From Sphingobium trunci (GTDB lineage Bacteria > Pseudomonadota > Alphaproteobacteria > Sphingomonadales > Sphingomonadaceae), in contig NZ_JAKUJY010000003.1 in NCBI RefSeq assembly GCF_022664535.1, positions 1-64,000 on the forward strand: 64,000 nt of DNA, in the 5' to 3' direction. Shown piece by piece: positions 54,625-63,005 of the stretch. Within the stretch, counting starts at the first letter, position 1; every line of letters starts with the position of its first letter. The notes beneath the pieces were generated by a model. That model was given only the letters and a program-made list of their open reading frames with translations. It had not been told where the DNA came from and did not search any database. Position numbers and translations under genes: made by a program.

Positions 54625-56004
54625 TCACTTCTGTGGAACGATTGGGCGTGCGGCGTCCGCTAATGTTGCCGCCAATTGAGGTGACGCGACGTCCGGGAAG
54701 ACTGCGCGAAAGGCCTGCTTGATTTCGGTCAGGCTGTTGTCCGCCATCTGGGCGGCGGTGGCGCCGGACTTGCTCTTGACATCGGGACGGGCGCCATGGC
54801 GCGCGAGGATGCGGAGCATGGCCTCAAGCTCCGGCTGGATGCCACCGATGACCAGAAGGTGGAGCGGAGTCATGCCGTTCGCGTCGGTGATATTGGCGTC
54901 GGGCACGAGGGTGAACGCGAAGTCGAGCGTGGCCGCGCTACCGCCGCGTGCCGCTGCATGCAGGACGGTCGTTCGGTCCGCTGCGACGAATTTGGGGTCG
55001 GCCCCAGCGGCGAGCAGCAGCTTCATCACCTCCTCATGTCCATGGGCGGCCGCGATCAGCAGCGGCGGTGTCGGCGGAACCGGTGGGGGCGGGCGTCCGA
55101 AATTCGCCTCCGTCACCCATGTGATCCGCGAGGGACCGGTCAGGCCGTTGGGATCGGCTCCCCTGGCGAGCAGGAGGCTGACCAGTCCAGCGTCTCCGCC
55201 AGCGGCCGCGCCGTGAAGCAATTGTTCGCCGGTCCGGTCTCTTTCCGCCACATCCACGCCGCGCGGCACCAGCAGGGCGGCGGCGCCGTAATTTTTCTGG
55301 TAAAGCGCAAGCTGGACCGCGCTGGTCCCCTCCGGCCCGCGCCAGGCGCTGTTCGCGCCTGCATCGAGCAGCATCTGGGTGGCGGGCACGATGCCGCTCT
55401 TGATGGCGAAGAAGAGGGGGGTGAAGCCGCTCTTCGACAGCCGGTTCACATCCGCGCCAGCTTTCAACAGCATGGCCATCGCTTCGGTCCGGCCCGATGC
55501 GGCCGCCCACATCAGCGGAGTCTGGCCGCGACCGTCTGGGGCGTCGGCAGCAGCGCCCATGGCCAGCATATGTGCGACGGCTTCTGGCGGGCCAAAGCGC
55601 GCGCAGATGGCGAGCGGTGTCGAACCGTCGTTTCGGGCGCTGCGGACATTGGCGTGGGCGTCGAGCAATTGGGCGGCGATGCTTGCGTCCCCCAGTTCGC
55701 AGGCAAGCGACAGGGGCGTAACGCCGTCCTGATCGGCATTGTCGGGCCGTGCCCCGTGCGCCAGCAAGACCCCAACCAGTTCCGGGTTTTGCGTATTCAC
55801 CGCCCAGGCGAGCGGGGTGCTGCCAAAGGCAAGTTTGCGGTTGGGATCGGCATGTTGCGCCAGCGCGGTCTCTACGCCAGCCCTATCGTTCGCCTGGATG
55901 GCGCGCGCCAGATCATCGTCGGCAGCCGTGACGCGCGCCTGAACATTTCCGCCGCCCGCGAACAGCGCCAGCAGGGCGATGGCGGTGCGGAGACGGTCAG
56001 GCAT
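54625..56004 (-). CDS. Exported ankyrin-repeat protein
   Basis: This 459-residue protein has a signal peptide (MPDRLRTAIALLALFAGGGNVQA), followed by about ten ankyrin repeats with regular G-x-TPL-x-A-A cores (GSTPLAWAV, GVTPLSLAC, GQTPLMWAA, GMTPLHLLV) and LL-x-GA-x-P loops. A proline-rich insertion interrupts the array near residue 300. The ATG at 56004 is chosen because the signal peptide starts there; it overlaps the end of the DUF1552 gene by 8 bases. Ankyrin arrays bind proteins; exported ones accompany redox and catalase systems in some bacteria. It may scaffold the operon products in the periplasm. Confidence 0.85.
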   Translation of the reverse strand: MPDRLRTAIALLALFAGGGNVQARVTAADDDLARAIQANDRAGVETALAQHADPNRKLAFGSTPLAWAVNTQNPELVGVLLAHGARPDNADQDGVTPLSLACELGDASIAAQLLDAHANVRSARNDGSTPLAICARFGPPEAVAHMLAMGAAADAPDGRGQTPLMWAAASGRTEAMAMLLKAGADVNRLSKSGFTPLFFAIKSGIVPATQMLLDAGANSAWRGPEGTSAVQLALYQKNYGAAALLVPRGVDVAERDRTGEQLLHGAAAGGDAGLVSLLLARGADPNGLTGPSRITWVTEANFGRPPPPVPPTPPLLIAAAHGHEEVMKLLLAAGADPKFVAADRTTVLHAAARGGSAATLDFAFTLVPDANITDANGMTPLHLLVIGGIQPELEAMLRILARHGARPDVKSKSGATAAQMADNSLTEIKQAFRAVFPDVASPQLAATLADAARPIVPQK

Positions 56005-57337
56005 GGGTAAGCGCCGCGAACGGGCCGGTGCTGTCGCCGAAGGATGCCGCGGGAACGTCCAGCAGATGCAGTGAACTGAGCAGCAGGTTCGACATGGTCG
56101 TGCCCTTTTCGGCGACGATATGCCGATCGCCCGGAACCAGTCCCCCCGCCACGATGATCGGCAAATCCATGAAGTCATGTTCGTTGGAATCGCCGAAGGC
56201 GCAACCGCGCAGCACCAGCGTGCGGTCCAGCAACGATCCCTCCCCATCCTTCACCGCCTGCATCCGGTCGAGATAATAAGCGAAATATTCCATATGATGC
56301 CGGTTGATCCGCGCCAGCCGGGCCTTCTTGTCGGGATTGTTGCCATGATGACTGAGCATGTGATGCGAATCCGGCACGCCGATTTCGGGATAGGTGCGGT
56401 TGCTGAGTTCGCGCCCGATCATGAAGCTGCCGATGCGGGTGATGTCGGCCTGCATCGCCAGCACCTGAAGGTCGATCATCATGCGGACATGTTCGTCGAA
56501 GGAATCGGGGATGCCGGCCGGACGTTGCAGATCTTCCGATTGGTGGACGCTGCCGGATGTCATCGCCCGCTGTATCCGCCGCTCTATGTCCCGGGTCGCT
56601 TCCAGATATTCGTCCAGCTTGCGGCGATCCTCCATGCCGAGCGAGGTCGACAGCCGGGCGCTGTCGTCCATCACGAAATCCAGGATGCTGGTCTGCCGCC
56701 GCAACTGGGCGAGGCGGCTCTTGTCGTCCAGCGCGTCGCCATCGCCGAACAGCCGTTCGAACACGTCGCGCGGGTTGGCGGTGACGGGCAGCGGCACGGT
56801 CGCGTTCCGCCAACTGATGCCGTTGGTGTAGGCGCAGCTATAGCCGATGTCGCAGCTCCCCAGCAGGCTGGCCTGGTCGATGCCCAGTTCCAGCGAACTG
56901 AGTTGCGTCGCATCGCCCAGATGATTGGCATAGACCTGATCGGCCGAAATGCCGCAGCGTATGTCCGTGCCCTCTGTCTGCTTGACATGGACGCCGGTGA
57001 TGAAGGCCGGGCAGGATCGCCCGTGCCCGGCAGGACGATCCCCCATTGCGGCGGCGCTGGGATGGCCAAGGCCGGTAATGACGCTGATCCGGTCGCGATG
57101 CGGCGCCAGCGGCTCTAGAGTCGGGGGCAGGGCGAAGCCGCTTCCCTGCGTCGCGGGCAGGAATTGCTCCATCATCATGCCGTTGGGCGAATAGAATATC
57201 TGGAGCCGCTTGGGCCGCGACGCGATGTCGGCCGCACTGGCCGACGGCATCATCGCTTCCAGAAAGGGCAAAGCCATCATCGTGCCCGCGCCGCGCAACA
57301 TGGTCCGGCGGCTGAGTGGCTTGCGCATGATCCTCAT
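55997..57337 (-). CDS. DUF1552 protein with Tat signal
   Basis: This 446-residue protein has a twin-arginine signal (SRRTMLRGAGTMMALPFLEAM) and the DUF1552 features RLQIFYSPNGMMMEQFLP near residue 40 and ISVITGLGHPSAAAMGD near 75. DSHHMLSHHGNN lies near 330 and GDSNEHDFMDLPIIVAGG near 390. The fold is distantly related to alkaline-phosphatase/sulfatase-like DUF1501 proteins, but the function is unknown. Tat export implies folding, possibly with a cofactor, before transport. It begins 10 bases after the DUF1592-type gene, a pairing seen widely in Gram-negative bacteria. Confidence 0.88.
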   Translation of the reverse strand: MRIMRKPLSRRTMLRGAGTMMALPFLEAMMPSASAADIASRPKRLQIFYSPNGMMMEQFLPATQGSGFALPPTLEPLAPHRDRISVITGLGHPSAAAMGDRPAGHGRSCPAFITGVHVKQTEGTDIRCGISADQVYANHLGDATQLSSLELGIDQASLLGSCDIGYSCAYTNGISWRNATVPLPVTANPRDVFERLFGDGDALDDKSRLAQLRRQTSILDFVMDDSARLSTSLGMEDRRKLDEYLEATRDIERRIQRAMTSGSVHQSEDLQRPAGIPDSFDEHVRMMIDLQVLAMQADITRIGSFMIGRELSNRTYPEIGVPDSHHMLSHHGNNPDKKARLARINRHHMEYFAYYLDRMQAVKDGEGSLLDRTLVLRGCAFGDSNEHDFMDLPIIVAGGLVPGDRHIVAEKGTTMSNLLLSSLHLLDVPAASFGDSTGPFAALTHA

Positions 57338-57347
57338 ATTCCCCACC

Positions 57348-59825
57348 TCATTTCCCGCCTGTTCCGCCCCCGCCTGTTCCGCCCCCGCCTGTTCCGCCCC
57401 CGCTCGTCCGGCGCAAGGTAAAGGGATCGCTGTGCACGATGCCCCTGATGACCGTCTGGATGCGGTATCCGTCCGCCGCGGCGCTGCGGCTGATCGCCCG
57501 GACCGCCGGCATGTCGCGCGCATCGATGCCACGGGCCAGCGCATAGGTCAGCAGCCGCTCCGTAAAGGCGCTGGCGAATTCGTCCTTGCGTGCCAGCAAT
57601 ATGTGCTGGAGCCCGGCAAGCCCGGCAAATTGCGTTCCGTCCGGCATCCGCGCCGATACGTCGATCGTCTGGCCCGCATCGGTCTGGCGGAAGCCGCCGA
57701 CCGCGTCGAAATTCTCCAGCGCGAAGCCAAGCGGGTCCATCTTCACATGGCATGCCGCGCAACTGGGATTCTTGCGGTGCAGTTCGAGCTGTTCGCGCGC
57801 GGTCAGCAGGCGGCCGTCATGCTTGTCCTGAAGGGCGGGGACGTCGGGCGGAGGGGGAGGGGGCGGCGCTGCGAGCAGATTGTCGAGGATCCACTTGCCC
57901 CGCTTCACCACCGATGTGTGGTTGCCATAGGATGTGACGGTGAGGATGCTGGCCTGCCCCAGCAGGCCGCCGCGATGGGAGGCCGGGTCCAGGCTGACGC
58001 GGCGCATCGCGGTGCCGTTGACGCCGCCGATGCCATAATGTTCGGCCAGCCGCTGGTTGAGGAAGGTATAATCCGCCGCGATGAAATCGAGCAGGCTGCG
58101 GTTGGTCTGCAACACATAGCTGAAGAACATTTCGGTCTCGCGCGCCATGGCGCTGCGCAGCCGCGCGTCGAATTTGGGAAAGACGCTGATGTCGGGGCGC
58201 TGCTGGTCCAGATTGCGGAGGTAGAGCCACTGGCCGGCGAAATTCCTGGTGAGGGCTGCGGACTTCGGATCGGCCAGCATGCGCGTGACCTGCGCATCGA
58301 TGACGCCGGGCTTCTGCAACTGGCCGCTTTCCGCGAGACGGAGCAGGGTGTCGTCGGGAATGCTGCTCCACAGGAAGAAGGAAAGGCGCGACGCCAGTTC
58401 CAGATCGGTGAGATGGCGCACCGAACCGGGCGTGCTGCCCGCGGGATCCCGTTCGACCAGGAAGAGGAAGTGGGGCGAGACGAGGATCGCCTCCACCGCC
58501 GCCTCGACGCCATGCTCGAAATCGGATTGTGCGCGTTCGCTGGCATAGACGCGCATCAGCGGGGCCATGTCGCCGGCGTTTACCGGACGGCGATAGGCGC
58601 GCCGGGCGAGCGTGGCGATGATGCGACGGGCGCAGGCCGGTTCGGCCGAGGCGCGGGAGGGCGTGCACAGGAAGATGCGCTGGCGGCTGGGCGTCCTGGC
58701 GATGCCGTGCGGTGAAAAGGGTCCGGCCACGTCAATCTGAAGCACGTCGCGCGGGAAATTCCGCTGCGAATAGCGCGGCGACATGCGATAGGATGGCACA
58801 TCGACGGATTTCACCCGGACGCCATCGACGGACACGTCCATCGGCAGCATCACCGGCGCATCGGTGGGGATCGGCACCTTGTCCAGATCGTTGCGCACCG
58901 TCTGCACGCTTTCGTCGGGGGCAAGCTGGCGGCGGAAGGAGAGGCCGATGACATGCGTTCCGGCCTTCAGCGGCACCCGGACGCTGATCTTGTCCTCCTT
59001 CAACCGGTCCGTTTCATTGTTGGTGTTCGCGTTCAGCCAGCCGCTGATCTCGTAGTCGGCGTCATAGCGCGCATAATAGGTGAAGGCGCCGCCTCCCCGC
59101 GATCCGAGCGGCAGATCGTCGCTGGCGCGCTCATTATAGGCGGGGCGGCCGCTGTTCATGACCGAACCGTCCTTGGGCACTTCATAGGAAGTGACGAACT
59201 CCCTCGCGGAGGTGAGACCCGTCGCCATGCGGCCGACCTTGCCCGCGACGGCGACATAGCGGTCCATCAGGGTCGGCGAGACACTCAGCACATCGGCGAT
59301 ATTGTCGAAGCCATAGCCTGAATTGTCCTGCGGCAGGTCGCGGCTGACATCAATGTCGAGCGCCAGCAGGTCGCGCACGGCATTGGCATATTCGACGCGG
59401 TTGAGGCGGCGGATGGTGGCCCGGCCCGGATCGGGATGGGCAGCGGCATAGGCATCGAGCGAGCCTTCCAGCCACTGGACGAAGGCGGCCCTGGCGGCGG
59501 GGGTGGGCTGCGGCTTGTTCAGGGGCGGCATCTCCCCCTGCCGGACGCGGCGTAGCACTTTTTCCCAGATGTCGATATGGGCGCCGTGCTGAAGGTCCGC
59601 ATTCTGCAGATCGTCCAGCGACAGATTGGCAATCCGGTCGCTGTCATTATGGCAGCGCGAGCAATAGTCGCCGAACAGATCGGGCGGAGCATCGGGCGCG
59701 ACGGATGCGGTGGCGGCGGGCAGGGGCGGCGTCGCTTCCGGCCGGGCCAGGACGGATGCCGCAGCAACAAGGGCGCTCAACGCCAATATGCTTCCCGGCC
59801 AGGCCGGGCGCCACTTCAGGCTCAT
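57348..59825 (-). CDS. Multidomain DUF1587/DUF1592/DUF1588/DUF1585 cytochrome-like protein
   Basis: This 825-residue exported protein has a signal-like N-terminus and a cytochrome c site CSRCH near residue 57 with a likely Met ligand in GEMPPL near 98. DUF1587 (TIRRLNRVEYANAVRDLL, near 135), DUF1595 (ATLARRAYRRPV), DUF1592 (DLELASRLSFFLWSSIPDD), DUF1588 (ASILTVTSYGNHTSVVKRGKWIL) and DUF1585 (RLLTYALARG) follow in order. A second CxxCH, CAACHVKMDPLGF, lies near residue 690. The end is a glycine-rich tail encoded by a tandem repeat. The family is common in Planctomycetes and some Proteobacteria; its reaction is not known. It heads the five-gene operon. Confidence 0.88.
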   Translation of the reverse strand: MSLKWRPAWPGSILALSALVAAASVLARPEATPPLPAATASVAPDAPPDLFGDYCSRCHNDSDRIANLSLDDLQNADLQHGAHIDIWEKVLRRVRQGEMPPLNKPQPTPAARAAFVQWLEGSLDAYAAAHPDPGRATIRRLNRVEYANAVRDLLALDIDVSRDLPQDNSGYGFDNIADVLSVSPTLMDRYVAVAGKVGRMATGLTSAREFVTSYEVPKDGSVMNSGRPAYNERASDDLPLGSRGGGAFTYYARYDADYEISGWLNANTNNETDRLKEDKISVRVPLKAGTHVIGLSFRRQLAPDESVQTVRNDLDKVPIPTDAPVMLPMDVSVDGVRVKSVDVPSYRMSPRYSQRNFPRDVLQIDVAGPFSPHGIARTPSRQRIFLCTPSRASAEPACARRIIATLARRAYRRPVNAGDMAPLMRVYASERAQSDFEHGVEAAVEAILVSPHFLFLVERDPAGSTPGSVRHLTDLELASRLSFFLWSSIPDDTLLRLAESGQLQKPGVIDAQVTRMLADPKSAALTRNFAGQWLYLRNLDQQRPDISVFPKFDARLRSAMARETEMFFSYVLQTNRSLLDFIAADYTFLNQRLAEHYGIGGVNGTAMRRVSLDPASHRGGLLGQASILTVTSYGNHTSVVKRGKWILDNLLAAPPPPPPPDVPALQDKHDGRLLTAREQLELHRKNPSCAACHVKMDPLGFALENFDAVGGFRQTDAGQTIDVSARMPDGTQFAGLAGLQHILLARKDEFASAFTERLLTYALARGIDARDMPAVRAISRSAAADGYRIQTVIRGIVHSDPFTLRRTSGGGTGGGGTGGGGTGGK
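57358..57402. repeat. Three exact copies of a 15-bp tandem repeat
   Basis: CCTGTTCCGCCCCCG is repeated three times head to tail at the 3' end of the DUF1592-type gene. In that gene frame it encodes GGGTG units of the C-terminal tail. Copy number could vary by slippage without breaking the frame. Confidence 0.85.
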
Positions 59826-60109
59826 CAATGCCCCGTCCATTGCACGAACGGCATGTGCCGCTCATTCGGTCATAACGGACCACGGCCGGGCTTCCGCCGT
59901 TTGCCCGCCTGTTCCCCGTGCCCGTCGGCCTATTGTGGAACCGGAAGCGCGTCCATCGACGTTAATGGGACGACGGAATCGCAAAATTAGGGCGGCTTGC
60001 CGCCGCTCTGATTTAGGCAACGCGACGTCCGCAATATCCTCATTGAACATGATCTCGGCCGCCATCAGAAGGGCGGCACTATGGCTTCTGGGGCTTGGGG
60101 GTTAGGAAA
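59826..60109. promoter_or_regulatory. Divergent promoter region (284 bases)
   Basis: This spacer separates the minus-strand redox operon from the plus-strand adenosine deaminase-like gene and must hold both promoters. It contains GGCGGC-TT-GCCGCC near 59992, a short hairpin. Nothing else could be identified with confidence. Confidence 0.35.
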
Positions 60110-61621
60110 ATGCGCCGGTCTGCGTTGTTGATGGCATATTTGCTGAGTGCGGCACCGGTCATGGCCCGCACCCCTGCGCAGCCGCCTTCCAACGAGGCGC
60201 GGACCGCTGCCTATCTTGACAGCATCAAGGACAGCGGGCCGCGCCTGCGCGTGTTCCTGCAGGCCATGCCCAAGGGTGGCGATCTGCACAATCATGCGGG
60301 CGGCGCGAACTTCGCCGAGGATTATCTGCGCTGGGCGGCGGCGGACGGGCTGTGCATCACGGCCGAGGGCCATCATATCGTCGATCCCCCCTGCGACGCG
60401 CCCGGCCGGATGCCGGCGGCGGGGCTGGAGCAGAAATATCCGGATTATTCACGCGCCATCGACGCCCTGTCCACACGCGGTTTCGAGGCGGGTGTGGGTG
60501 ATCCCACCGTGTCGGGCTATGACCGTTTCTTCGCGACATTCGATGCCTTCGGGCCTGCTTATGGGCGTCATGTCGGCGAGGCCATGGCGCTGGCCCGCGA
60601 GCAGGCGGCGGCCGATCACCTGTCCTATGTGGAACTCAGCACCGGGGCGCGGGCAGGCTGGGCGGTGGGCATGAAGATGGCCGACGCCGATGCGGGCGAC
60701 CTACCCGCACTCTATGCCAAGGTCGCCCCGCTGCTGCCGGAGGCGGTGGCGAGCGCGCGGGCCGATTATGATCGCTATGAAACGGAGCGGGCGACGATCG
60801 ACGGCTGCGGGACGGCGGCGGCGCGCCCTGCCTGCGGCGTGGAGATGCGCTACCTCTACACCGCCATCCGGACCAAGCCCGCCGCGCAGGTCTTCGCGCA
60901 ATTGGCGTTCGGATTCGCGCTTGCGGAGGCCGACCCCCGCTTCGTCGGGATCAACATTGCCGCGCCCGAACATGACCCCGTTGCCGTGCGCGACTATGCG
61001 CTGCACATGCGGATGATCGCCTTTTTGAAAGCACGGCATCCCCAGGTGCCCATGTCCCTGCATGCCGGTGAACTGACGCTGGGACTGGTGCCTTCGCGCG
61101 ATCTGGCCTTTCATATCCGCGACGCCGTGGAGGTCGCCGGTGCCCGCCGCATCGGCCACGGGATCGACATTTCCTATGAAACCGACGCGCCCTCGCTGCT
61201 CCGGCAAATGGCGCGGGACCGGGTGGCGGTGGAGATCAACCTCACCAGCAATGCCGTGATCCTGGGGGTGAAGGGCAAGGATCATCCGCTCGCGCTCTAC
61301 CGGCAGGCGGGGGTGCCGGTGGTGCTCTCCACCGATGACGAAGGCGTGTCGCGCAGCGACATGACCAACGAATATCGGCGTGCCGTCACCGAACAGGGGC
61401 TGGGCTACCGGGATTTGAAGCAGATCGCGCGGGACGGGCTGCATTACAGTTTCCTGCCGGGCGCCAGCCTGTGGCAGGACCGCGCAGGCGGCACGCGTGT
61501 CGCGGCCTGCACGGTCATGGCTGCGCCCGGCTGCACTGCCTATCGTGCCGCCAATCCGAAGGCGGCGAAGGAATGGCAACTGGAACATGATCTCGCCGCG
61601 TTCGAGGCTATGCCGCGCTAA
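60110..61621 (+). CDS. Exported adenosine deaminase-like protein
   Basis: This 503-residue protein has a signal peptide (MRRSALLMAYLLSAAPVMA). The metal-dependent deaminase motifs are MPKGGDLHNHAGG near residue 54 (HxH), SLHAGELTLG near 320, RIGHGIDISYE near 347, EINLTSNAVILG near 373 and VVLSTDDEGVSRSD near 400. It resembles the secreted adenosine deaminase growth-factor group more than the short cytoplasmic Add. It would turn adenosine into inosine in the periplasm, feeding the nucleoside and purine permeases next door. The ATG at 60110 follows AGGA closely. Its 3' end overlaps the convergent permease gene by 14 bases. Confidence 0.88.
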   Translation: MRRSALLMAYLLSAAPVMARTPAQPPSNEARTAAYLDSIKDSGPRLRVFLQAMPKGGDLHNHAGGANFAEDYLRWAAADGLCITAEGHHIVDPPCDAPGRMPAAGLEQKYPDYSRAIDALSTRGFEAGVGDPTVSGYDRFFATFDAFGPAYGRHVGEAMALAREQAAADHLSYVELSTGARAGWAVGMKMADADAGDLPALYAKVAPLLPEAVASARADYDRYETERATIDGCGTAAARPACGVEMRYLYTAIRTKPAAQVFAQLAFGFALAEADPRFVGINIAAPEHDPVAVRDYALHMRMIAFLKARHPQVPMSLHAGELTLGLVPSRDLAFHIRDAVEVAGARRIGHGIDISYETDAPSLLRQMARDRVAVEINLTSNAVILGVKGKDHPLALYRQAGVPVVLSTDDEGVSRSDMTNEYRRAVTEQGLGYRDLKQIARDGLHYSFLPGASLWQDRAGGTRVAACTVMAAPGCTAYRAANPKAAKEWQLEHDLAAFEAMPR

Positions 61622-63005
61622 CCCTTTCTCCCCGGCCGGGGAGGAGCAGGTTCAGGCCCACGGCGGTCACGGCGGCGGGCAACACGCCCGATCCCAGCAG
61701 GATGCGCAAGGTTTGCGGAAGCTGGCCGACGGCTTCGGGCTCCAGTTCCAGTCCCATGCCGATGGACAAGGCGATGCCGAAGATCAGCATGTTCCTCTGC
61801 GTCCAGGTGACGCCGGACAGCATGGCAACGGCGGCTGATGCCACCATCCCGAACATCAGGATAACGCCGCCGCCCAATACTTCTATGGGGATGGTGGTGA
61901 TGAGCGCGCCGATCTTGGGCACCAGGCCGCACAGGATCAGGAACAGGGCGCCGATGGACACGACGTGGCGGCTCATGATGCCGGTCATGGCGATCAGCCC
62001 GACATTCTGGCTGAAGGATGTGTTGGGCATCGCGCCAAACAGTGCCGACAGCGCGGTGCCCACGCCGTCCGCACAGGTCGCGCCGATCAGTTCGCGATCG
62101 GTGGCTGGGCGGCCCGCCCCGCCTTCGCAGATGGCGGACACGTCGCCGATGGACTCGATCGCTGAAATGAAGCCCATCAGGCAGAAGCCGAGAATGGCCG
62201 ATGCCGACAGGGAAAAGCCGAAATGGAAGGGGGAGGGGAGCATCACCCAGCCCGCGGAGCCGACCGTCGCGAAGGAAACCCGCCCCATCGCCACCGCCAC
62301 GGCATACCCGGCGGCAAGACCCAAAAGGACCGATGCGGTCGACCAGATGCCCCGCGCGAAAAAGCTGAGGCCGAGCGTGGTCGCGATCACGACGATGGCC
62401 AGCAGCCAGCTTTCAGCCGCGCCATAGGCTGCCGTGCCGCGCGCGGGAACACCGCCTGCCGCATATTGTACCCCCACGCGCATCAGCGTGAGGGCGATCA
62501 TCAGGACGACAAGGCCCGTGACCATGGGTGGCAGGGCGAAGCGGATGCGGCCGACAAAGCTGCTGAGGACGGCATGGAACAGCCCACCGAAAATGGCGGC
62601 GGTGGCCAGCGGCGCCATGGCGGACGGTCCATGTCCCGTGACGATCGGCAGCATCACCGGCAGGAAGGCGAAGCTGGTCCCCTGGACAAGGGGGAGGCGC
62701 GCACCGATCCGGCCGATGCCTACCGTCTGCAACAGCGTGGCGATGCCCGCGAACAGCATCGACATCTGGATCAGATAGATCAGTTCGCGCGGGTCGGGGG
62801 AGCCGAAGCCGAAACCGGCCGCCCCCGCCACGATGATGGCGGGGGTGATGTTGCTGACGAACATGGCCAGCACATGCTGGATGCCCAGCGGAATGGCGAT
62901 CGCCAGCCCGGGAAAATGGTCCGGGTCGCGGGCCTCCGCCGCCGTCATCAAGGCACGGCCTGGCCTTGCCGACGGAGACAGGCCTTCGACCGCCGGGACC
63001 GTCAT
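61608..63005 (-). CDS. NCS2-family nucleobase permease
   Basis: This 465-residue inner-membrane permease has about 14 segments. Family marks are GIQHVLAMFVSNITPAIIVAG near residue 42, LVQGTSFAFLPVMLPIV near 105, and the NCS2 signature GFISAIESIGDVSAICEGG near 275, with QNVGLIAMTGIMSRHVV near 330. It imports a purine or uracil-type base using an ion gradient; the neighbours favour a purine. Its start overlaps the nucleoside permease stop (ATGA), forming an operon. Confidence 0.9.
   Translation of the reverse strand: MTVPAVEGLSPSARPGRALMTAAEARDPDHFPGLAIAIPLGIQHVLAMFVSNITPAIIVAGAAGFGFGSPDPRELIYLIQMSMLFAGIATLLQTVGIGRIGARLPLVQGTSFAFLPVMLPIVTGHGPSAMAPLATAAIFGGLFHAVLSSFVGRIRFALPPMVTGLVVLMIALTLMRVGVQYAAGGVPARGTAAYGAAESWLLAIVVIATTLGLSFFARGIWSTASVLLGLAAGYAVAVAMGRVSFATVGSAGWVMLPSPFHFGFSLSASAILGFCLMGFISAIESIGDVSAICEGGAGRPATDRELIGATCADGVGTALSALFGAMPNTSFSQNVGLIAMTGIMSRHVVSIGALFLILCGLVPKIGALITTIPIEVLGGGVILMFGMVASAAVAMLSGVTWTQRNMLIFGIALSIGMGLELEPEAVGQLPQTLRILLGSGVLPAAVTAVGLNLLLPGRGERVSAA

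Noticed and set aside
57358..57402. Short tandem repeats considered as a CRISPR array
   Set aside because: The units are contiguous with no spacers and are part of a coding sequence.
57210..58715. 501-codon open frame on the plus strand
   Set aside because: It is antisense to the DUF1552 and DUF1592-type genes and lacks any motif.
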